NCBI GenBank assembly: GCA_905221235.1
Contig: CAJNCJ010000002.1
Coordinates: forward strand, 124,001 to 188,000
DNA from: a bacterium
GTDB taxonomy: Bacteria > Bacillota > Bacilli > Lactobacillales > Streptococcaceae
Direction: 5' to 3'
Length of the DNA: 64,000 nucleotides
Shown here one piece after another: positions 1 to 7,343 of the stretch (its first letter is position 1; the number at the start of each line of letters is the position of its first letter). Both the position numbers and the translations under genes were made by a program. Under the pieces are notes generated by a model. That model saw nothing but the letters and a program-made list of their open reading frames with translations. It was not told the origin of the DNA and did not search any database.

Positions 1-552
1 ATTAGCACACATACCACCACCAGTACCACCAAGGGTAAAGGCTGGACGGACAATGACTGGGTATCCAATAGTTGCAGCAAAGGCAACTGCTTCTTCAACC
101 GTATTTACAATTTCAGACTCTGGAATTGGTTGATTCAATTCCTCCATCAATTGTTTAAAGAGGTCACGGTCCTCGGCTTGGTCAATAGCAGATAATTTAG
201 TTCCCAGAAGTTCAACACCAAGCTCATCGAGGATACCATTTTTAGACAATTCCATGGCCATATTAAGACCAGTTTGCCCACCGAGAGTAGGCAGCAAGGC
301 ATCTGGACGTTCCTTACGAAGAATACGAGTTACAAACTCAAGCGTAATCGGTTCAATATAAACCTTATCCGCAATTTCCTTGTCCGTCATGATAGTTGCA
401 GGGTTTGAGTTAACCAAGACAACCTCATAACCTTCCTCTTTCAACGACAAGCAAGCCTGGGTCCCCGCGTAGTCAAACTCAGCAGCCTGACCAATAATAA
501 TCGGACCAGAACCAATCACCATAATTTTTTGAATATCAGTACGTTTAGGCAT
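1..552 (-). CDS. carB: Carbamoyl-phosphate synthase large subunit, N-terminal part (partial)
   Basis: The first 184 residues of the large subunit, which makes carbamoyl phosphate from bicarbonate, ATP and the ammonia delivered by CarA. The start is the ATG at 552-550, giving [17 protein letters not shown], the usual CarB N-terminus. The glycine-rich [18 protein letters not shown] stretch and the later VNSNPATIM and [10 protein letters not shown] motifs belong to the first pre-ATP-grasp domain; [14 protein letters not shown] near the edge is the start of the ATP-binding fold. The gene is cut by the window edge, so most of its roughly 1,060-residue length is not visible. It follows carA in the same direction but after an unusually long 446-bp spacer. 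Confidence 0.97.
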   Translation of the reverse strand, partial: MPKRTDIQKIMVIGSGPIIIGQAAEFDYAGTQACLSLKEEGYEVVLVNSNPATIMTDKEIADKVYIEPITLEFVTRILRKERPDALLPTLGGQTGLNMAMELSKNGILDELGVELLGTKLSAIDQAEDRDLFKQLMEELNQPIPESEIVNTVEEAVAFAATIGYPVIVRPAFTLGGTGGGMCAN

Positions 553-693
553 AGTTTATGATACAAAGCCCGTAAAGAACACCGTGAAAATAGGAAACTC
601 GGTGCAGACGCCTTTAGCGTCAAGACGATGTTTATCTTTTTCACACAGTTCTTAGGGCGTGTTCACTTCCGCGAACAATGTATCTTCTCCTTT

Positions 694-726
694 CTATTCG
701 TCGCCTCACAGAGCGACATTAAATAA
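694..726 (-). repeat. 33-bp direct repeat, copy 1 (carA-carB spacer)
   Basis: Thirty-three bases identical to 829-861. The repeat contains the PyrR-like GTCGC...GCGAC hairpin and its flanks, so the duplication copied the whole structural element. Confidence 0.9.
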
Positions 727-828
727 ATTCTCCGACGATTTTTAGCGAAACGATACTTTTCGGTAAAAAATCTAGTGCAGGGAGTTTTTAGTTCGCCTGA
801 TAGCGACTAAAAGAAACGACCTGCCTAT

Positions 829-861
829 CTATTCGTCGCCTCACAGAGCGACATTAAATAA
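829..861 (-). repeat. 33-bp direct repeat, copy 2 (carA-carB spacer)
   Basis: Second exact copy of the 33-base unit at 694-726, 135 bp away. A further 16-bp repeat (ATAAATTCTCCGACGA on the plus strand) occurs at 723-738 and 969-984, so the spacer appears to have grown by nested duplication. Confidence 0.9.
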
Positions 862-998
862 GATACAAAGGACGAATAGAAAGCGATTGAATTTTAGGAA
901 ACCAAGGAAGGATTAACAATCCAAGTTGGTTTCTCTAAATTCCGAGCTTTCCGTCCGTGTTCAGTTACATAAATTCTCCGACGAGCTTTTACTCGTTC

Positions 999-2078
999 TT
1001 AGTTTGATTGTTTAAAAGCTTCCATCATCTCGATAAACTCGTCAAATAGGTAGCTTGCATCGTGTGGACCAGGGGCTGCGTCTGGGTGGAATTGTACAGA
1101 GAAACCTGGTTGGTATCTGTGACGTACACCTTCAACTGACTTGTCATTGATTTCTTCATGAGTGATAATCAAGTGCTCTGGCAAATCCTCACGGCTAACT
1201 GCATAACCATGGTTCTGGCTAGTAAAATCTATTCGTCCTGTAGCAATTTCGCGTACCGCATGGTTGAATCCACGGTGACCAAACTTCATCTTGTAAGTCT
1301 TAGCCCCGTTTGCCATAGCAAAGAGTTGGTGACCCATACAGATACCGAAGATTGGAATTTTTCCTTGCACACCACGAATCATGTCCAGTGCTTGGGGAAC
1401 GTCTTCTGGGTTACCTGGACCATTTGACAACATAACTCCGTCGGGATTGAGGTGAAGAATTTCTTCCGCAGTTGTTGAGTAAGGAACAACCGTCACGTTA
1501 CAATTACGCTTAGAAAGTTCTCGTAAGATTGAGTGCTTAAGACCAAAGTCCACTAACACCACGCTCAAACCAACTCCTGGGGCTGGATATGACGTTTTAG
1601 TAGAAACCTGCTTGATATTATCTGTCGGCAAGACTGTTGCTTGGAGCTGGTCCGTCACATGGTCCATACTATCCCCAACATGGGTCAAGGTTGCACGCAT
1701 AGTACCGTGTTTACGGATAATCTTAGTAAGTACACGGGTATCAATTCCTGAAATACCTGGAATTTTCTTAGCTTTCAAAAATTCATCCAAGGTCATTTGG
1801 TTGCGCCAGTTGCTAGCTCTACGTGCTTCCTCGAAAACAACGACTCCCTTACAAGTTGGAATAATGGATTCGTAATCATCACGGTTAATTCCATAATTTC
1901 CTACCAAAGGATAGGTAAAGGTCAAGATTTGTCCATTATAAGACTGGTCTGTAATGGATTCTTGGTAGCCGGTCATCCCTGTATTAAAGACGATTTCGCC
2001 TGTTACATCAATATCTGCTCCGAAGGCCTTGCCTTCAAAAACTGTGCCATCTTCTAATACTAGAAGTCTTTTTGTCAT
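999..2078 (-). CDS. carA: Carbamoyl-phosphate synthase small (glutaminase) subunit
   Basis: Hydrolyses glutamine and passes ammonia to CarB for carbamoyl phosphate synthesis (pyrimidines and arginine). The 359-residue length is normal. Residues 1 to about 130 form the CarA-specific N-terminal domain; the C-terminal half is a class I glutamine amidotransferase, with the nucleophile Cys in FGICMGHQ near residue 247 and the His in [12 protein letters not shown] near residue 329. In E. coli CarA the triad is Cys-His-Glu with Glu in HPE; here the motif reads HPD, a conservative change. It is third in pyrR-pyrB-carA-carB. Confidence 0.97.
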   Translation of the reverse strand: MTKRLLVLEDGTVFEGKAFGADIDVTGEIVFNTGMTGYQESITDQSYNGQILTFTYPLVGNYGINRDDYESIIPTCKGVVVFEEARRASNWRNQMTLDEFLKAKKIPGISGIDTRVLTKIIRKHGTMRATLTHVGDSMDHVTDQLQATVLPTDNIKQVSTKTSYPAPGVGLSVVLVDFGLKHSILRELSKRNCNVTVVPYSTTAEEILHLNPDGVMLSNGPGNPEDVPQALDMIRGVQGKIPIFGICMGHQLFAMANGAKTYKMKFGHRGFNHAVREIATGRIDFTSQNHGYAVSREDLPEHLIITHEEINDKSVEGVRHRYQPGFSVQFHPDAAPGPHDASYLFDEFIEMMEAFKQSN

Positions 2079-2127
2079 ATTCTCACCTCTCGTGGACGCT
2101 CACTGGCGTCTTTTAACGTCTTGTGTT

Positions 2128-3051
2128 TTAGTTGGCGTTTCTACTCGCCAGTACGGATTCTAAGATTGCCATTCGAACAAAGACACCATTGGTCATTTGT
2201 TGGACAATCCGTGATTTTGGTGCTTCAACCAAGTGATCTGCGATTTCTACATCACGATTGACTGGAGCTGGGTGCATGAGGATTGCTGTTTCTTTCAAGC
2301 GATTGTATCGTTCCTGCGTCAAGCCATGTTGGGTATGATAGTCTTCTTTTGAAAATACTGCACCACTATCATGACGTTCATGTTGCACACGAAGAAACAT
2401 CATGACATCCACCTGATCAATGATTTCATCAATGGTTACAAACTGTCCATAGTCTGCAAACTCTTGACTTCTCCATTCCTCAGGTCCTGCAAAGAACAGT
2501 TCAGCTCCCAAGCGTTTCAAAATCTGCATATTGGATTTGGCAACACGTGAGTGATCCAAGTCACCTGCAATAGCAACCTTGAGCCCCTCAAAGTGACCAA
2601 ATTCCTCATAAATAGTCATCAAATCAAGCAAGCTCTGGCTAGGATGTTGTCCCGAACCATCTCCACCATTGATAATGGAAGTTGTAATCGTCGGACTTGC
2701 AATCAACTCTCTGTAGTAGTCGACCTCTGGATGGCGAATCACACAGACATCCACTCCCAAAGCAGACAGAGTCAAGATGGTATCATAAAGTGTCTCACCC
2801 TTATTGACCGAACTAGTCTTCACATCAAAGTCAAGTCGTTCAAGCCCCAGTTTAATCTCTGCCACTTCAAAGGACTTATGCGTCCGTGTAGAATCCTCAA
2901 AGAAAAGATTGGAAACAATCGGATGGTCTTCATAAGGAAGCTGGGCTCCGTTTTTAAACTCAATCCCTCGCTTGATCAATTTCATCACTTGATCAACAGT
3001 GAGGTCTTCCATGGACACCACATGGTTCAATGCTTGTTGATTTTCTGACAT
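2128..3051 (-). CDS. pyrB: Aspartate carbamoyltransferase catalytic subunit
   Basis: Condenses carbamoyl phosphate with aspartate, the committed step of de novo UMP synthesis. At 307 residues it is a normal catalytic chain; no pyrI regulatory subunit is seen, as usual in Gram-positives. Diagnostic motifs are [13 protein letters not shown] near residue 50 (carbamoyl-phosphate loop), [15 protein letters not shown] near residue 137 and [11 protein letters not shown] near residue 260. It lies 18 bp downstream of pyrR and 49 bp upstream of carA and should be co-transcribed under the PyrR leader. Confidence 0.97.
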   Translation of the reverse strand: MSENQQALNHVVSMEDLTVDQVMKLIKRGIEFKNGAQLPYEDHPIVSNLFFEDSTRTHKSFEVAEIKLGLERLDFDVKTSSVNKGETLYDTILTLSALGVDVCVIRHPEVDYYRELIASPTITTSIINGGDGSGQHPSQSLLDLMTIYEEFGHFEGLKVAIAGDLDHSRVAKSNMQILKRLGAELFFAGPEEWRSQEFADYGQFVTIDEIIDQVDVMMFLRVQHERHDSGAVFSKEDYHTQHGLTQERYNRLKETAILMHPAPVNRDVEIADHLVEAPKSRIVQQMTNGVFVRMAILESVLASRNAN

Positions 3052-3069
3052 GGCTACTCCTTTAGCTTT

Positions 3070-3735
<666 letters not shown>

Positions 3736-3749
3736 TTTAGTTATCAATT

Positions 3750-3778
3750 ACTATAGCACAAAGCATGGTTAAAATCAA
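3750..3778 (-). promoter_or_regulatory. pyr operon promoter
   Basis: On the minus strand a -35 TTGATT (3778-3773) and a -10 TATAGT (3755-3750) are 17 bp apart, placing the start of transcription just upstream of the PyrR leader. Confidence 0.75.
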
Positions 3779-3801
3779 GCAAAAACTTTTGAAACCCCAT
3801 C

Positions 3802-4431
3802 TTATAAATTACTAAAATCATATAACTGTGGGTACTGGTCACACTCTGGATTTTTAGGATGGCAAATGGCTCTTCCAAAATAAATCATGGCCTGATGGGC
3901 TGCTAACCACTTCTCAGGTGGCAAGATATCCATGACCCGCTTTTCCACCTCAAGCGGTGTCGCTGATTTTTTGACGATATCGTGGTGTTTGCAAATACGC
4001 TCCACATGGGTATCGACTGCAAAGGCTGGAATTCCAAAGCCCACACTCATAACAACATTGGCTGTTTTGCGACCAACTCCTGCTAGACTTTCTAATTCCT
4101 CTCGAGTCTGAGGCACTTGACCATCAAAATCGTCTAGTAACTGTTGGGCACATTTTTTAAGGAATTTAGCCTTATTCCGATACAGTCCCAGACGAGAAAT
4201 GTGCGAAGCAATCTCATTCTCAGTCGCCACAGACATAGCTTGTGGCGTTGGAAAGGCCGCAAAGAGACCTGGTGTGGCCTTATTTACCGCTGCATCCGTC
4301 GTCTGAGCTGACAACATGACCGCAACCAAGAGTTCAAAATGATTGGTAAAATCAAGACTGGGCTTGGCATCCGGAAAAAGAGCAATGATTTCTTCTAGCA
4401 CCTTTCGTGCGCGTTTTTTTGACAAAACCAT
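3802..4431 (-). CDS. nth: Endonuclease III-like DNA glycosylase/AP lyase
   Basis: Base-excision-repair enzyme acting on oxidised pyrimidines. The 209 residues contain the helix-hairpin-helix LAGVGRKTANVV (catalytic Lys in RKT) and VDTHVERI with the conserved Asp. The C-terminal cluster loop is unusual: Cys-X6-Cys is present (CHPKNPEC) but the next two cysteines of the usual C-X6-C-X2-C-X5-C set are replaced in DQYPQLYDF, so a [4Fe-4S] cluster is unlikely to be ligated in the normal way. The ATG overlaps the yceD stop codon by one base (TAATG), indicating translational coupling. Confidence 0.93.
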   Translation of the reverse strand: MVLSKKRARKVLEEIIALFPDAKPSLDFTNHFELLVAVMLSAQTTDAAVNKATPGLFAAFPTPQAMSVATENEIASHISRLGLYRNKAKFLKKCAQQLLDDFDGQVPQTREELESLAGVGRKTANVVMSVGFGIPAFAVDTHVERICKHHDIVKKSATPLEVEKRVMDILPPEKWLAAHQAMIYFGRAICHPKNPECDQYPQLYDFSNL

Positions 4432-4973
4432 TATTCGTCTCCATCAAATAGTCCTTGTAAGCCAGCAAAAGGACTGTTTTCTTCTTTCTTAACTGCTTGT
4501 TGGGCTTGGTATTCTTCCTCTGTCATGATTTGCCAGTCATTTCCTGACACAAATCCTTGTCCAGCCTCTTCTTCAGCCGTCAAGACCTTTATAGGGATAT
4601 TGAGCAGGATATTGTCTGATACGCTCTCAGCAAGGTCAAGTTCGCCATTTTCGATAGGCAAGACCAAATCATCATCTAGAACTTCTTGATCTAACTGGTT
4701 GGTTGCGCCTTCCATGAAAACTTCTGTGACTGGATACGATTCAGCTAACTCAACTGGCTCCATACTGCGACTTGAAGCAAGAACAATGGTATAAGACAAC
4801 TGATAATCTAGGAAATACATACGGTCTTCGTACTGTACTTTCCCAACAGCAAGGATATCTTTTACATCTAAAATTTCTTGATTACGTGCACGTAAGTCTG
4901 CAGCTAGATCTAAACTTTGTTCAAAGTACAAGCCTTCAGACTGCTTACGAATCTCTTGAATATTTAATTTCAT
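4431..4973 (-). CDS. YceD/DUF177 family protein
   Basis: A 180-residue acidic cytoplasmic protein of the DUF177 (YceD) family, linked in other bacteria to rRNA/large ribosomal subunit accumulation and often found beside rpmF. Here the partner is nth, with a TAATG overlap. The family-typical hydrophobic YQLSYTIVLASSRSMEPVEL is followed by an acidic C-terminal half; the usual CxRC metal motif is degenerate (SSRS). The start is supported by GGAGGAAGT just before the ATG and an extended -10 (TGGTATAAT, TATAAT at 5007-5002). Confidence 0.82.
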   Translation of the reverse strand: MKLNIQEIRKQSEGLYFEQSLDLAADLRARNQEILDVKDILAVGKVQYEDRMYFLDYQLSYTIVLASSRSMEPVELAESYPVTEVFMEGATNQLDQEVLDDDLVLPIENGELDLAESVSDNILLNIPIKVLTAEEEAGQGFVSGNDWQIMTEEEYQAQQAVKKEENSPFAGLQGLFDGDE

Positions 4974-5001
4974 ACTTCCTCCATAAAGATTTACTCTCTT
5001 G

Positions 5002-5007
5002 ATTATA
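5002..5007 (-). promoter_or_regulatory. Extended -10 promoter of yceD-nth
   Basis: TATAAT on the minus strand preceded by TG one base upstream, 29 bp before the yceD start. No good -35 is seen, which is usual for extended -10 promoters. Confidence 0.65.
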
Positions 5008-5127
5008 CCATGAAAAGGCTACAAATCAGCCCACCAAACTTTGTAATTAAAATTCGATTTTTTTGACATATTTACTATGATGTTTTTATTTTGTAACGCT
5101 ATACTGAGTAGTAAGGAGGATGCTCAC

Positions 5128-5214
5128 ATGGAAGACAAAGAGTTCATTACTAATGCTTACGACTCGGATTTTAGAACTTGGAATTTCCAGTTTTCTGTTG
5201 ACAAAATTTCCTGA
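5128..5214 (+). CDS. Unannotated 28-residue small ORF in its own transcription unit
   Basis: I do not recognise this peptide. It begins MEDKEFITNAYDSDF and ends FQFSVDKIS. It has a strong SD (AAGGAGG, 8 bp before the ATG), a consensus -35 TTGACA at 5063-5068 upstream with only a weak -10 (TATTTT at 5087), and a terminator-like hairpin at 5270-5303 downstream. It has no Gly-Gly leader, no signal peptide and no cysteine. It could be a real small protein, the start of a decayed gene, or a leader peptide in a small RNA. A second SD followed by a three-codon ORF lies at about 5243-5267. Confidence 0.45.
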   Translation: MEDKEFITNAYDSDFRTWNFQFSVDKIS

Positions 5215-5269
5215 AAGGTATAGGATAAAGGTACTAATACTCGGAGGTAAGGGAGACATGAACAACTAA

Positions 5270-5303
5270 GTCTATCAAATAAAGAAACTTTATTTAGTAG
5301 ATC
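5270..5303 (+). terminator. Terminator after the 28-residue ORF
   Basis: Stem with eight perfect base pairs around an AAA loop (AAATAAAG / CTTTATTT), extended by further pairs past one mismatch, and followed by a T-rich tract (5303-5320). Confidence 0.65.
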
Positions 5304-5360
5304 TTGTTTTTGTCTCTTTTTGTGTGCTCTTTTCATACTAGATTTTCTAGTATCTTATCC

Positions 5361-5392
5361 TCATTGAAAATCAAAAAACTAGAAAGCTAACC
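5361..5392 (+). repeat. Fragment resembling one end of a BOX element
   Basis: TCATTGAAAATCAAAAAACT followed by AGAAAGCTA matches the boxA end of the full BOX at 42496-42650. The rest to about 5456 is diverged. The stretch 5304-5544 otherwise shows no gene; it is the upstream region of the ABC-F gene. Confidence 0.5.
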
Positions 5393-5544
5393 ATCTGCTC
5401 CTCTTGAGTTGGATTAGGCAATCCTAAGCTAGTTTGACGAGCTTTTCAACGGGGATAATAGAGTTTTCGATAGTGACTTTGGCTCTACTAGGTAAAGTAG
5501 AGTTTTTTGTTATGCACAATCGACATTCTAGAAAGGGCAATCAT

Positions 5545-7062
5545 ATGATAAACATCAATCATCTAACCATCACTCAAAACAAAGATTTACGGGACCTTGT
5601 ATCAGACTTAAACATGATTATCCAAGACGGGGAAAAGGTAGCTATTATTGGTGAAGAAGGAAATGGCAAATCAACCTTGCTTAAAACTTTAATGGAGGAA
5701 GATTTACCTGATTTCACTATAAAGGGAGATATCCAGTCTAACCATCAGTCTCTGGCCTACATTCCTCAAAAACTCCCTGAGGAGCTGAAAAAGAAAACTT
5801 TACACGACTACTTCTTCTTAGATCCTGCCGATTTAGACTACAGTATCCTCTATCGTTTGGCGGAGGAGTTGCATTTTGATAGTGATCGTTTCGCTAGCGA
5901 TCAAGAGATTGGGAGCCTTTCGGGTGGCGAAGCTTTGAAAATTCAGCTCATCCATGAGTTAGCTAAACCCTTTGAAATTTTATTTTTAGATGAACCTTCA
6001 AATGACCTAGACCTTGAGACGGTTGATTGGCTAAAAAATCAGATTCAAAAGATTCAGCAAACCGTTATTTTCATTTCCCATGATGAAGAATTTCTTTCTC
6101 AAACGGCAGACACTATTGTCCACTTGCGACTGGTCAAGCACCGAAAAGAAGCGGAAACACTAGTCGAGCATTTAGACTATGATCGCTACAGTGAGCAGAG
6201 AAAGGTTCATTTTGCCAGACAAAGCCAGCAAGCAGCCAACGACAAAAGAGACTATGATAAAAGCATGGAAAAACATCGCCGAGTCAAGCAAAATGTAGAA
6301 ACTGCACTTCGAGCCACCAAAGACAGTACTGCCGGTCGCCTATTGGCTAAAAAGATGAAAACTGTCCTCTCACAAGAAAAACGCTACGAAAGGGCAGCTC
6401 AGTCCATGACCCAAAAGCCACTTGAAGAAGAACAAATCCAACTTTTCTTTTCAGACATCCAACCATTACCGGCTTCTAAAACCTTAATTCGACTGGAAAA
6501 GGAAAATTTGTCCATTGGCGACCGATTTTTGGCTCAAGTACTTCAACTAACTGTCCGTGGCCAAGAAAAAATTGGTATCATCGGCCCAAATGGTATTGGG
6601 AAATCAACTCTGTTAGCCAAGTTACAGCAACTACTAAGCGCCAAAAAAGAGATTTCTCTTGGTGTTATGCCACAAGATTACCACAAGAAACTAGAATTGG
6701 AGCTATCTCCAGTAGAATTTCTCAGCCAAACTGGACAAAAAGAAGAACTACAGAAAATCCAATCTCACCTAGCCAGTCTCAATTTCAGTTATCCAGAGAT
6801 GCACCACCAAATTCGCTCCTTATCTGGCGGGCAACAGGGTAAACTCCTACTTTTAGATTTAGTGCTGCGCAAACCAAACTTTCTCCTTCTGGATGAACCC
6901 ACACGAAACTTTTCTCCCACTTCTCAACCCGAAATCAGAAAACTCTTTACCACTTATCCAGGCGGTCTGATCACTGTTTCGCATGACCGTCGTTTCTTAA
7001 AAGAGGTCTGTTCGACCATCTATCGCTTGACAGAACATGGTTTGGAGGTAGTTAATTTATAA
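5545..7062 (+). CDS. ABC-F family ATPase (ribosome-associated, two ATP-binding domains)
   Basis: A 505-residue duplicated ATPase without membrane segments, so of the ABC-F class, whose members act on the ribosome (translation factors or antibiotic-protection proteins). Domain 1 has Walker A GEEGNGKST, signature SLSGGE and Walker B ILFLDEPSNDLD. A charged linker, about residues 195-300, joins it to domain 2 with GPNGIGKST, SLSGGQQGK and FLLLDEPTRNFSP. The second Walker B lacks the usual NHLD that follows DEPT. I chose the ATG at 5545 because it has a GAAAGGG ribosome site; upstream in-frame sequence is BOX-like DNA. Specific resistance function cannot be told. Confidence 0.85.
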   Translation: MININHLTITQNKDLRDLVSDLNMIIQDGEKVAIIGEEGNGKSTLLKTLMEEDLPDFTIKGDIQSNHQSLAYIPQKLPEELKKKTLHDYFFLDPADLDYSILYRLAEELHFDSDRFASDQEIGSLSGGEALKIQLIHELAKPFEILFLDEPSNDLDLETVDWLKNQIQKIQQTVIFISHDEEFLSQTADTIVHLRLVKHRKEAETLVEHLDYDRYSEQRKVHFARQSQQAANDKRDYDKSMEKHRRVKQNVETALRATKDSTAGRLLAKKMKTVLSQEKRYERAAQSMTQKPLEEEQIQLFFSDIQPLPASKTLIRLEKENLSIGDRFLAQVLQLTVRGQEKIGIIGPNGIGKSTLLAKLQQLLSAKKEISLGVMPQDYHKKLELELSPVEFLSQTGQKEELQKIQSHLASLNFSYPEMHHQIRSLSGGQQGKLLLLDLVLRKPNFLLLDEPTRNFSPTSQPEIRKLFTTYPGGLITVSHDRRFLKEVCSTIYRLTEHGLEVVNL

Positions 7063-7219
7063 GATTTATACTCATGAGGATAATTCTTTGCTTTGGAGCG
7101 CTATTTAAACATTATAATCAATGAATAAATCTTATATCCACATTCAAGTCAATAATTTCTTTCAAGATCATTTGTAATCAACTCTAAATAAACGGATAAA
7201 AACTACTTCTAACTATCAA

Positions 7220-7255
7220 AAAACGAGCACCTCCTCAGTTGGAAATGCTCGTTTT
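7220..7255. terminator. Bidirectional terminator between abc-F and pht
   Basis: Ten-bp perfect stem AAAACGAGCA / TGCTCGTTTT (7220-7229 with 7246-7255), with A and T tracts on both sides. It lies between the convergent ABC-F and pht genes and can serve both. The remaining 7063-7219 holds nothing I recognise. Confidence 0.8.
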
Positions 7256-7343
7256 CTTATGTTGCCATGGTTTATAATTACAATGAGAAATAGGAAACAG
7301 CCTTGAATGAGAAAATCTCCTAGATCTCCGACTACCAATTTTT

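Larger units (their letters stand above)
553..998 (-). promoter_or_regulatory. Structured carA-carB spacer, candidate second pyrimidine attenuator
   Basis: This 446-bp stretch between carA and carB has no credible gene. Read on the minus strand it holds two identical 18-nt hairpins, GTCGCTCTGTGAGGCGAC (835-852 and 700-717). Their loop matches the core CNGNGAGGY of PyrR-binding loops and has the same layout as the loop in the pyr leader of this window (3706-3723). After the first copy comes a hairpin (777-824, inner stem 786-812) followed by six T at 770-765, which looks like a terminator. Further hairpins lie at 607-621 and near 665. I infer a UMP/PyrR-sensitive attenuator controlling carB separately from carA; this is not proven by sequence alone. 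Confidence 0.5.

Noticed and set aside
1158..1875. Several open frames opposite carA (and similar ones opposite most large genes)
   Set aside because: They have no SD, no conserved composition and follow the codon pattern of the opposite strand's gene; they are shadows.
5434..5544. Extended N-terminus of the ABC-F protein (37 more codons)
   Set aside because: No SD at the upstream start; the extra sequence derives from BOX-like DNA, while the ATG at 5545 gives the family N-terminus.
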